This document shows positions 49,165 through 61,620 of a stretch of DNA of 64,000 nt, piece by piece. The notes beneath the pieces are model-generated. The model searched no databases. It had not been told where the DNA came from and saw only the letters and a program-made list of their open reading frames with translations. The stretch spans positions 9,974,347 to 10,038,346 of the forward strand of contig NC_085047.1 of the NCBI RefSeq assembly GCF_963662255.1, written 5' to 3'. Source of the stretch: Cinclus cinclus (Eukaryota > Chordata > Aves > Passeriformes > Cinclidae). Numbering within the stretch: the stretch's first letter is position 1; every line of letters starts with the position of its first letter. A program made the translations under genes and the position numbers.

Positions 49165-51889
49165 TGTATGACAATTACTAATGTCTCAAGTTTTGTGTAG
49201 GCAAATTCTTGCTTTATTCCACAATTTTTAACAAAATAGAAGTAAAGACTCAAAATCATGTGAAATGCAACATTCAAAAAAAAATAGTGGCAAAACAGAT
49301 TTTTATGTTGCTAAATAAGCTCACAATATTTCATGTTGAAACCGAATTAACTCATGGGGTCTCTATTTAATCCATTGAGCTTTTGATCAGGCCCAAGAAA
49401 TACTTCTATGACTATAGGATTCATTTTGTCATAAGTGACATTACTTGCATATAGATATCATACAATGGTGATTACCAGTTTAGTGAGTTTCTTTCAGAAT
49501 TCAGAGCTTTTTCTTTCTTTCCTTCCCAGTAGTAAATTTTGATAATAATCTTATCCTCAGAATGAAGAAATTCACCAGCAAGACCATCATACCTATGACT
49601 ACAGAAACCTTTTTTTTTTTAATCCCCTTTAACAGCATGGGTTTGGATCTCAGTTCTGAAAAAAAAAAAAAACCTAACAGGAAATAGAGGTGAATTTCAT
49701 GTACTTGTTCTGAATCAGATTTAAGCCTTGCTGTATGAAGAAAAAAAAAAAGCTTCTAGTAACACAGGAAGAAAGTAGTAAAAAATTAAAAAGCGTATTT
49801 TTATGTGATATAACAATCTTTCCATCTTGTGTGGCTTCAAAATAAGTTGATCTATGATTGCAATTGATTACTTGCTTATTTTGTTATAAAATTGAAGATG
49901 ATTGGCAAGAAATGGAGTCTTACCTTTGCATTTTATTTTAAAATGTAATACCTGAGGGTTTTATAGCATCAGTTCCATTCCCTATCCCCAGAATATTTAC
50001 TGTGTACGTTTTATAATTAAGCAATGAGATGAGACAAGCAATACACTTCTGCAAGATTACAACATGCCTCTGGTGGTGTTATATGGGACAAGGTCATATC
50101 TAGAATTACTTTAATCACCCAAGTATAATAATTGCTTGGAAATACACTCCCTGCAGTGTCTTATTGCTAATAGAATTATAGCTGAGTCACACAATGCCAG
50201 CTATAGATACGCCTGCATAAGTAATTCTAATGTAAAGCCTCTTTATTTTAGCTGTTTGCAGCTTTCAGGCATTGGCCTTTTAGTCTTACCCTTGACTGGT
50301 AGAAGCTCTGTGGAGTTGAAATGCTCAAGGCCACCTCACAGAATTCATTTTTATTGATAACCGTGGCCATTATTTAGGAAAAAAAATAATTAGTAGAGGA
50401 ACATTTGTGATGGCTTGATCACAAAAGAAAAGAGAGGGAAAAGAAAGGGCAAAACAGTAAGTCTAAACCACTCGATCCTAAAGCTAAGGAGAATTCTTGG
50501 GCATCACAGAGACCTCCCCAAACTTCCATTTCCTCTTTCTACAGCTTAAGTCACCCTGTCACCAAGATCCAGCCAAAACTGCCTTTTATTGTTGCAGTCT
50601 GGCCAACTTTGTCCAAGTGTAACTGAAGAGTCAGCTTGTTCAACAAGAAAAGCCAAGGAGAAAGTACCAACAAAATAAAGACACTGGCATTGTGAAAACT
50701 TGGCTTACATTTCTGGAAAAAAAACAGGTTACATCTTCTTAGCAGTGATGCACAAACTCCCTACAAGCCAAGACCAACAGCTTTTCAGATTTGGGTAACT
50801 CAAGTCTGAAGAAGTGTTGTTGAGGTTTGGAGATGCATCTGAACATGAAGTGAACACCCATGCACAGGTATGAGAAAATGAATCTCTTTTGGGGCTTAGG
50901 ACAATAACTGCTTAGAAGAGTTGCAGTGACATTTCTAGTCACAAAGAACCAGAGTAGGTTAAGCCTACAGTCATAAGTGACCAAGACAGAGGATGACAAT
51001 TAAAATCCCATGTTAAAGAAAGGATAAATTATAAAAGCTGATCTGGCCATCCACAAAAAACACAAAACAAAACAAAGAGAAACAACAACAAAATCCCCAT
51101 CATCTTAACCCAAAAAGTCTCTATTTTTCTAAGTAACAATTTCTAAATAACAATAATTATAGGCACTACAATAAAACTAACATTGTCTGATCAAAATAAA
51201 ACTAATTATGTGAGACATGGTGTGTAATGATTGCAGCAGAAGAACCACCAGGTGTGCTGTACATTTGCAAGGAAAAAATATGGCATCTTGGATAAGTTAT
51301 AGCTTACTTGTCTTCATGCATTTTGCCTTAAAATTTTGTTTCACTAAGGATGAGGAGATCATGGACTACGAGCTGGTCAAAAAAATAGCCAAGTAGCATA
51401 TACTTAGTGGCAATTCCAGCACCAGCAGCACTGTGTGGCCCAGAGATACCCTTAGGAGAAAGTGTGGACATTAACAATGAATAAAGGCTTGGGATTTTCT
51501 TTTCTCCCCCTCTTTTTACCAAAAGCTCCTGTTTATAACTTCATTATCTGCAACTTTCTTTTGAAGAAGCTCCTATGAGGTGAGAAAGAGGCCAGTATTG
51601 TATTTTATTGTCTAGCTAATCTTTAAATCATAATCTTAATGCTCCAGCTATTCTTGTCAGGTAGAATTATTATTTCTCCTACTTTAACTTCAAAGGGTTT
51701 TTTCTTTTTATATGCCTGTAATGAAGGGAACATAGTCACATACTTGGAAATTTTACATGTCAAAATCTATTATATTTTACGTTTTCTAAGGAAACAATTA
51801 GATTCAAGCCACTGGGCTGGCTGAATACAGACAACCTGCACTTCTGTAGCATTATATATATTTCAGAAAATTTCCTGAGGTATTTATCT

Positions 51890-52035
51890 CTTGTGAGTTC
51901 TTGTGCCTGCATTCCATTCTGTGAGCAAGGAGCTACTATTATCCCTATTTTGCAGGTAGGGATATAGGAGAGTTTATGATTTGATCAGCAAGAAGTAATC
52001 AAATTTAGTCCTCCTAATTCCCGACAGCTATTCTT
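51890..52035 (-). mobile_element. Possible ancient MIR-type SINE or related remnant
   Basis: 'ctactattatccctattttg' followed by 'caggtagggatataggagag' and later 'cctcctaattcccgacagct' follows the order of an inverted MIR core (tactattattatccccattttacagatgagg...). Diverged; alignment to a repeat library would decide. Confidence 0.35.
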
Positions 52036-54099
52036 TCCCATATTCATTCAGCTTCAATTAATAGTGCTTAAAGGTGTGCCTGGGATAGATAGAAGATGTG
52101 AATATGGAGGATGGAAAAGCAATTTTATATTTACTAGCAGGAGTTAAAGTTCATCTGGAAACTTTTCTGAAATCAGGTATTTAGGGATAGATCATGAACT
52201 TGGAGAAAAATGATAAGAATGATCATGAATCTGGAAGACATGTCAAGATTGAAAAGGTGTGAGATTGTTTACTGCTGAGGAAAGAGGAATAACAGATGTC
52301 ACAGTAATTGTGTATGAAATAATGATGACACAAAGTTTCTCACACAGTAGCATGAGAATAAAAAAGGCAAAACAAAAAATGTTTTTTCTTAAAGACATGT
52401 TATGTGACTGAAGAACTGATTACTGCTGACATGAGGAATACAAGATTCAGAGACATCTCTACAGAAAATGTTTAGTTATGATAAATATTCGTAATAAAAA
52501 TGTGGAAATAAATTACACTTCTGGGTTTAAAGCAACCTTTAAGTATAAGCGATCTGTGTCAGATTATCCTACACAAGCCATCTGTTAGGTTATTATAATC
52601 TTCCTTAAAAGCATTTTACATAGGGTATTGCCAGAAGAGAAGGAGCTTGGATCTGAGCCAGTATTCCTATTCCTACACTCTCATGCAGAATCTATCTGAA
52701 GAAGTGAGGCCGTCACTTACCATGCACCCTGAGAGAACACAACCACACGTTTCTGGGAGAGATTAAATTCCTGGAAAGATACCATGTTCCTAAAATAATA
52801 ACAGAATGGAGAAGCCCCATTTGCAAAAGTAAACAGAGGCATCTATGAGGATGGATCTGTAAGGATCACGTTAGCAAAGGTCACCATTTGAGCAATGCAA
52901 ACTTATTTTAAAGGGAATTAATAAATAGAGGAAATATGATCTATCGCACCTGAAAATAAAAATTAATCCATTCCAGGTTCTCTTTCCTTATACATTAGCA
53001 CAGCACTGAAATAGTGGTATTTATATTTGTTGATATCTAGAGATATCATCTCCAACTTTTCGCAGAAATTTCCTCAGAATGAAACAAATTAAGTTTTGCT
53101 GCAATCTATATAAGCACACCAGTCAGAACAGCAGGGGTTGCTGCTTCTCACGGGTTTAAATTATTTAAAGAAGCAAATAAAAGTCAGGAAAAGGCAACAG
53201 GGTGAAACCTTAGATGGACACATCAGCAATTGGGTTGTTATTTTTTTCACCTGGATCAGAAATATTAAGTTTAAATATTACTTTGCTGTTCCTCAGCATA
53301 CACCACCATATGTTATCTAGCATAGCCTCACATAGGTATGACCACATTTAGGTATGATCACAAACCTTTATAGGACAGCAAGGGGTGATCATAAACCAAA
53401 ATAATCCCTGGGAGTGGCATAACATAAAAAAGCAATTCTGAATGATCTGTAGGATATACTGCTACTTTAAGATCATCCACTACAAGCTCGATTCTTTTTT
53501 TTTTGTAGTTAACAGTTTCCTTTATGCCACCTTTTCAAGCTAAAAAAAAAAGGAAGTACAGAATGTAATTCTGTAAAGCTGCTACTGCTCTGATAAGTAA
53601 GTTCTCAGAACTACACTCCTCAAACAGAGGCAAGAAAATGCCATGTGCTAAGGGGTTTTTCAAGTGGTGATTTAAGATGACTGCTTCAGAAAAAAGTATT
53701 CATGTCTAATAGCCATCACCTTCACTTTCTTATGGTTATCTGTCCCACTCACTTAATTCCATAAGCTTTATTCCATTCCATTCATCTGCCTGAGAAAATA
53801 GCCAGCAGAAAGATGCCAAAGCATGAAGATGGTTCAAAATTATTCCTCATGGTCAAAAATTATTAAAAACAAAAAACCCTGAAGGGTTCATAAAGACCAA
53901 ATGCATTTAGGGAGTGATAGTTAAAATAGCAATTACAATTCATTATCAATAAATATGGAGCTAATGAAAAGAAACCAAAAAACAAAAATACACAATGCTG
54001 GATTTGATTTAGCTGTTACCCATAGCAGTCAGGGTGGCAAAGAGATTGTTGGGAATTATTGGGAAAGGAGTCTGGGTGTAAACAGAGGTACATTAAAGT

Positions 54100-54330
54100 G
54101 CTTGTAGATCTTTGGTGTGCCCACACCGTAATTACTGTATGCAGTTCTGGCTATGCTGTCTGAAAAATAATATGGTCCAAGTAATAAAAGCATAGAAGGC
54201 TGACAAGTGTGAGCAGAGGGTGCAGAATATGTTCTGCAAAGAGAAAAGACTCCAGTGAAAAAGGGGCAACTGGAAGTGTGCTTGAAATTAAGGAAAAGGA
54301 AATCTTAAATGGTGTGAAGTTAGTCAGTCA
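54100..54330 (+). mobile_element. Possible ancient CR1/LINE remnant
   Basis: 'actgtatgcagttctggcta' followed, with similar spacing, by a 'gaaaagactcc' block recalls the internal CR1 segment 'tgtgtccagttctgg...gagaagagaaggctcc'. The match is weak and I cannot exclude chance. Confidence 0.25.
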
Positions 54331-57300
54331 AGAAACATTTTTCACAATGCAAAAATTGACTGCAGCTTAAAAAAATAGATAATAGTTTTAAAGCAAATGA
54401 AATAAAACTTTTTTTTTTTGCACAGCCATGTCAAACCAATGACCCTACAATATTCAAAGTGCAAAAAAAAAATACCGCACACTTAGATGAATTACTCAAG
54501 AAAAGATCAACTAATGGCTCTTAAACATGACCATCCAGATTATGAACCAAAGCAGGAAGTTCTGATGCTGCTGGACTTGGAGGGTGTGCAAGCAAAAGAC
54601 ATAAGTATGACCTAATTTTAAAGGCTTCCTGAAAGTGCCTTGATAAGTTACTACAGAGACAGAACACTGAGCTAAACAAGTCTGCTCACTCAGATCCTAT
54701 TTTCTTATTATCCAATACCTGAACAAACACAGTTCTAAATATTACCATCATATTTTAAATAATTATTATCCTTGTGAATTGCTATAAAATATTAATTTTG
54801 CCTGTCTCTAAATGGGTTGTATGTAATCCATTATAGCACCCAAAAACAAATTCTGTGTACCGAAAATTGGGGTGAGCTTGGTTGTTCACATGCCAAAATT
54901 ACTCATCTCAAAATTATGGGATCTTAACACCACATTATTTGAGATATGAAGAATTCTTCTAAATTAGGATATCTTTTCTGGCTTCTAGATTGTTTTTCTT
55001 ATTCATCTTTGCTTCTCTCTAGGGCTGTTTCCAGCTTGTGTTCCTTAAGGCTTTCACGGAATCGTTTCCAGTGAAAATCTCTCCCGTGCCTCAGGACTCG
55101 CTATCCCACACCGTGGTTATTTAAATCATGAACAAAGTTGTCAGGGTAAGGGAGGTTGAACTGGCATGCCTGGAGTTGGCAGATACATTTTAGGCACCCC
55201 TACACTCTTCTACCACTTAATTTAAACTGTGTTCAAAGTGGGCATGATCCCTGCAGCATAATCCGAGTGTGCCACATTCCATGGGAATTTCATTCCCTGG
55301 CCAAGCAGAACATTACCAAATCCAGCTAGTGAGTTGCATGTACAGCAAAACGTTGACCAAGCTTCAGAAAATTAATTATAAGTAACTTTGATCAGGGAGG
55401 AACAAACACAAGAAGAGGTACATGCATATCAGGGCTTATTCCCATGGGATTTTTGAAAAGAAATCAGGCAACAAGTTCAGAGGCAGAATATTGAAAACTA
55501 GCCTGCAAAATTAAGACTGCTAAAATATTTCAAACTTGAGAATATAAATTACAAATTATTTCTTAAATTTGTTTGCAGCATATTTCTTGGATTTCAAGTG
55601 ACACAAGAAGCACAAAGTCATTTGATACCTGCAAAACAAGGCCTACAGAATATGGTCTGCCTGAAAGTGGCAAATTCATGTTACTCTTTTATAGATGCTC
55701 CATAGAAAGTGGAGATCTTGGAAGTTAAAGGGAAATTACAATGGTCTGAGTATACATACAACTGAAAAATTATGAACTCCACTGAAAATTATTCCATTGA
55801 AAACCAATTAACAGCCTTGTCTATACATCTCTTTCAAAAGCCTGGTAGTAGAAATGTCTCTTTTGGTATTGTTTTTCATTGACTCTCATATGCTTGCCTG
55901 CCATTTAAGCTATTTAAGAAAATGATTTTTTTTTCCCAGGCTCTACTTTTGAACAATATTGAAGTGTTTAAACATAGCAGCATTGTCTATTAAACCAAAA
56001 TACCCCATTAATAACGTTGAGTACTGCACCTGTATATAAAACAGGAAAAAAGTGTGCGCATTTCCATGTGGTTTTACACACATTATTTTTCCTGCGTGCA
56101 GTTGAACAGCTCTCTGCCATCCACCTGGGAGACACTAATCACAAGAAGAAAATTCTCCATATGCATATGCCTACATATCCTAACACAGCAAAGCAAAGAA
56201 ACAACCCCACCTTGAACAATTAAAGTATTTTTAAAAGTGAAACGCAAGAGCAAAGACATGGATTTTTAAATGAGAAATTTATACATAGAAAACTCTGTTT
56301 TTTTCCCAATAATTCCAATAATACATTTCTGAACAAAATGTGCTGAATTTTCACCCTGTAAATCTTATCTATAAGGTGCCCAGATATAAACTTTTTCCCT
56401 CCTGTGCTTAAACAGGTAACACCTCATTTTTAATCCTTCAAAGGACCCACAGAGGACATTTGAAGCTGCTTTTCAATCTCTTAATTAAAATTTCAGAATG
56501 GTAATTACAAGTGTTAGAATGGTAAGGAATGGAAGGGCTGATTTTGGGACCAGTGATTACTGGGGAAGCACTGGAACCACTGCTCTTCCCAAAACAAAGG
56601 GAAGCACTTCCAGGAGACTGGCCCATCACCTCCTTGCCATGACAGTTGCTTTGACACCTACCTCAGGAACTGAACTGTAGAAAACAAAAAAAGATAATGA
56701 TCACTGTCCCAGGTAAATACAATTAGGTATAGTGCACATGGTCTTTCAAGGAGAGCAGGAAAACACGAATCTTTCTGCTAAGAGAGAAGGCTTTTCCAAA
56801 GAGCTCTTTTGTTTTTGTTTTGCTACCCAGAGCAGCTGCTAAAGCCAAGACAAGCTTTGAAGAATATTGCATATATTTAGAGAATATGATGTCGTAAAGG
56901 GAAAGAGTTTTAAAGCTGATGAAAAAAAAGGACATAATTTTTATCCATACTGCCCCAAATCTTTTCTGTTTGAATTTTTTCACTCAAACTCTTGGCATAT
57001 ACTTAGAAGAGAGATCTGTGGGCTTGTTGCCAGAGCTTTTATGTGCAGAATCAAGGTCTCTTGGATTTTCAAAAGAGGACAAAATAGCTAAACTGTTCCT
57101 GTTAGTTGCAAAATACATACAATGCGCCAAGCTGACAAGTGCTTTTGCTTCATCTGGGTTTGCAGTGACGACTTCTAGAGAAAACAGCAAAACAATCTTA
57201 TTCCACATCTACTGTGGAATCCACTGAGCTAATCAGGGACAGCCTTTTTCAGAGAGAAAATCCTCAAAAAATACCCTCTAAGAGAAGAAAAAAAGCTCTT

Positions 57301-60300
57301 GAATATCACTTTGCTTTGATAATAAAGAATATGCAATAATGAGCTAAGCCATGGAAAAGGGCACAGGCAGAGGAACCTGACTACATCAGAGCTGCCAGTG
57401 CTTGGCTAAACTGTAGCTTTCCAATAAAATGCCAGTTCAGCCTGGGAAGGGAACATTAGCGTGGGAAGCAACTGGTGAACACTCCTGGTGCTGCTGCTTG
57501 GCTTCTGAGATAGGTGCAGTCCTATCTCACCTCCCACAAGAGGAATCTTTTCACATGAAAAGAGAGAAAGGAAGAGAAATTCTTTTGCTGTCAGTGTCCT
57601 GTCTGTTTGGCATCTACTGTGACTATGGCTTGCCCCTCACTGGTCTTTCTCCACACGCTTTCAGAACATACTGGGCAATTTCCACCGATACTTCAGATTT
57701 TCCAAAATGACCTCAACTGATTAATTAAGAAGACAAACTTGTCTTCTTTCACAGGGAATGTCTGCTGAGAAAGCTGCTACTCTACCAAGTGGTAAATAGC
57801 AGAAAAGTTGTGAGAGGATTCTATACCCTTTACCTAACCCCAAATTATCCGAGCGAATGTTCAGTCTGTACATAACAAAGCAGCCACTGTTCCTTAAGCC
57901 ACTGTAGAAACTCTGCTCCTATACATTGGGTCATTCATTTCCAGCATTTTTCAGACTGTGATTAATTTCAGAAGTGAAAATGCAGATGTTTGTCCAGCCA
58001 AATATTTGTGTGCACTTAATGTCGCATCGCGTTACATAGAAACCCTTACCCTAATTAAACTGAGGCATGAGCAATGTCTGGACAGCATTAGAAGGAAGGG
58101 GTATAAGGTTAGTTTACACAAGTGCTGAGTAATCCAGTTTATGTGGAACAAGATACTCTATTCTTCTATAAAAGATCTGACTGGAGCTGCTAAGGTATTT
58201 TTGAGCGCCCATCTTGCTTCTTGCTCTTCCTCAGTGTCTGTTGTCTTATCTTTGCTGCTTGTAAACATTGGAAGAAGGTGATAATAAAGCCCTGGAGCAA
58301 TTAACTAAGTAGACACACCCCCTAGAACACCATAGGGGGAAAAAAAAATCAAAAGATTGACTTCGCAAAGTCAGAGGAATCCTAGTGGATTTAATTTGAA
58401 TGAAATCACAAAAGCTTCTTGATGAATATGCTTAACAGTCTTTATAAAACATTATAAATCTGCTGAATATCTCCAATGTATAGATTGTAAATATACTAGT
58501 TCAAGATGCTACCACAAGAGGATTTCTGAAGTTAGAAAGCTGTGAAGAATTTTCTATATTTATTCATACAGCTTTAATCTTTTATGCTGATAAACAAGCA
58601 CCCAAAAATACTCTGAATCACTTACACCAATGGTCTGCCTTTCAAATGTGAAATACAGGATAAACCCCTCTTTGCAAATTGCAAAATAAAAAGAGCTAAA
58701 GAATAGGAGCAGTTTTCACTTTCCTATATACAAAATTTAAGAACCATATTTATTGCATTAGCCATGCATCTGCTGCACATAGACCCAATATCGACTTGCT
58801 TCCTCAAAGGAAGAGTGACTGCCAGTTTGCATTTAGTTCTCTGGTTTGATCAGGTGGGTTTAAGTGAGCTAAAATGACAACTGAACATTTAGCTACTGCA
58901 CACAGCCCTGTTGTTGTCATATTTCCAGGGAGAACAGGAGAGAGCCAGTGGTGGCTTCAGCTGTCCTGATTGTGTTTGCATTCAGCAAATGTTATCACCC
59001 AGATTTCAGTCCTCTGGAGTGCATCAATAGCTCCAAATCTTTTAATATGAATTTATTCCAGTCCTTAAGATTGATGGCAGATCAGGAAACACAGGCTGGG
59101 CAGTGAGTGCTGTGATTTCTTACAGCTTCATTTACCACTAATGCAAATCACATAGTTCATATGTTTAGTACTCTTACTGCTAACAGAGACTATTTCCAAG
59201 ACTGCCAAGCTCGTCTTTCTATAACCTCCTGAAAAATATATTACCTAAATGCCACCTACCATTCCAAAAGGCGTATGTGATCAAATCTAGGATGCATTTT
59301 TAAGAATCTGTATTCTCACAGAGGTTTAAAAAGGATTGTCTTAAAGGAAGCAAATTTAGCATTTAAAAGATGAAATTTTAAGAACATCGTGAATCACTTT
59401 TAACACACATATAGATTGAGGAAGCCTTAGGTAATCTTCTTTAGCATAAGGAAAGGGTAAACAAAGTTTTAACATAAAATACTTGTTTTAAACAATTCTG
59501 AAGCATCAGATCTTCTGGTTACAGATTATAAGACCCAGCTAGCACTAAACACCAGAGAAGTGCCCAGTGGAAAACTGGACAACTACAGGAGTTACATAAA
59601 AAACAAACTTACTGACAACACCACAGAAGAATGAAGAAATGCTCTATTAGAAGACCTGTAGCTAAAGATCTAAAAAGATCAGAAAACTCACTCTGAAACA
59701 GAAACAGTTCTAACACCCAAGCAATCATCAAATTACTTACACACTTTACTTGTACTGACTTTAAAATGTGGAGGAAACACAACAGAAAAAGTGCTTATCA
59801 TCTCTCTGGGGAAATTTTATCCTTGGAGTTTCAATGTTTACAGACAAAAAATGTGTTGTGGTTCAAACGGGTATTCAGCATTTAAATGTGATTGCACTGC
59901 AGGCTTACATTAGTGAACTTGTGTTCTGTTGTCTTTCATAAAAGTGCAATTAGTTATGCTATTTGACCCTTCCTGTGCCTGAAATTCTAGCAGACCTTGC
60001 ATGCCATGACAGTGAGGTTCTAAGGAAGAAGCAAGGTCAAGTTTTGCATAAATGCAATAAGAGATTACTTCAAAAATAAACTAAGCATGTAAGTGCTTGT
60101 AGTATGAATTGCTTGAAAGTTATGGGATGGCTCTGATTTTTATTTGTGTACCAGAGTGAAACAGGATTGAGTCTGGACTTAGATTATATTTTTTCCTCCA
60201 GACTGATGTCTGAGTGCATGTTTCATCTCCTATGTTTCTGGCTTTACTCAAGTGTAATCTGTGGGAAGAGTGCCAATTATAGGTAAATATATCCAGAACT

Positions 60301-60446
60301 CACTGTCTTTCCCTCTGCCCTCTTCAAGGAGGAGTTGTTTGGTTTGTGAAGACAGCTGATGAGAGCCTAGAGAGGCACATTGTGCCCAGATGCCTGAGGG
60401 ATGTTTAAATAAGGGGGTCAGAAATCTCATGTGTCTCAGAAGGTAA

Positions 60447-60950
60447 AGCACTGCCACTAAACCACATCCCTCAGTGTGCATCTACATCAACATCCTTTAA
60501 ACACCTCCAGGAGGGTGAATCCACCACCCCACTTCCCTCAGCAGCCTGTTCCAATACTTGATAACACTTTCTGTGAAGAAATATTTCTGAATCTCCAACC
60601 TAAACTTCCCCTTATGCAACCTGAGGCCATTTCCTCTTGTGCTGTCCCTTGTTACCTGGGAGCAGACCCCAAGCCCACCTGGCTGAAACCTCCTGTCAGG
60701 GAGTTGTAGGGAGTGATCGGCTCTCCCCTGAACCTCCTTTTCTGCAGGCTGAACACCCCTCAGCTGCTCCTCACCAGACTGGTGCTCCAGACCTTCCCCA
60801 GCTCCGGTGCCCTTCTCTGGACTTGTGTTCCAGCCCTTCAATGCCTTTCTTCTACTGAGTGGCTCAAAACTGAACACAGGATTCAAGTTGCTGAGCACAG
60901 AGGAATGATCACATCCCTAGTCCGTCTGGCCACACTTTTTCTGACACTTA
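60447..60950 (-). mobile_element. CR1 LINE fragment, minus strand, lacking the extreme 3' end
   Basis: Runs from 'ccactaaaccacatccctca' through 'cctgttccaatacttgataa' and 'aacctccttttctgcaggct' to 'gtccgtctggccacac'. The terminal 3' repeats expected at the left are missing or too diverged. The 133-codon minus-strand frame (60497-60898) is this element, not a host gene. Confidence 0.93.
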
Positions 60951-61576
60951 AGTATTGCTAGAATGATTTTAGATATGCTTTTACTCTCCATCAAGCAATT
61001 TTTGTCAGACCAAACTAAAATGTTTATTTTCAAAATGCAAACATTCAGCACCAGAAAAATCCCTTAAGAGTAAGTGTTGATTAAGTAAATCTTGCTGCTC
61101 TTCAGTTCTAAGAAATACAAACAATAAAGTATTCAGACTCTGGCAGAAAAACACATGATATAGGCTTTAGTAGGGGATTTTTTGGGATGGCAATTGATTT
61201 TGTTTTGTATTTAAAGAAATACTCACTGTCTAGTTAAATTTTAGTGATACCCTTAGTGGTGGCATAGACAGCTTCTCTGTAGAAATCCTAGCTGATAATT
61301 TCTGTGGTCAGTAATCAGCCATATGTTCTCAATATAGTTCAAGACACATTATACTATTTGCAGAGGCAAAAACATGAAGATTTGAGATAGTAGGATTGAA
61401 TTATGACACCAAGATTAAAAGGGACAAGAACAAATATTGTGAGAAAAAAAACAGATGAGACAAGAAATTATGTTCTTTCCAGACAGTAAGATTAAGATTT
61501 ATTTTCCATTTACCTTGCAAAGTAGCAGTTGCCCATCTATATCCATATGCAAAGTATATATTCGTTTATATGTTTA

Positions 61577-61619
<43 letters not shown>

Positions 61620-61620
61620 T
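61577..61620. repeat. (TATC)n microsatellite
   Basis: Eleven nearly perfect copies, the longest tetranucleotide array in the window and probably polymorphic. Confidence 0.97.

Noticed and set aside
60497..60898. 133-codon minus-strand open frame
   Set aside because: It coincides with a CR1 fragment and translates its untranslated/ORF2-end region; not a host gene.
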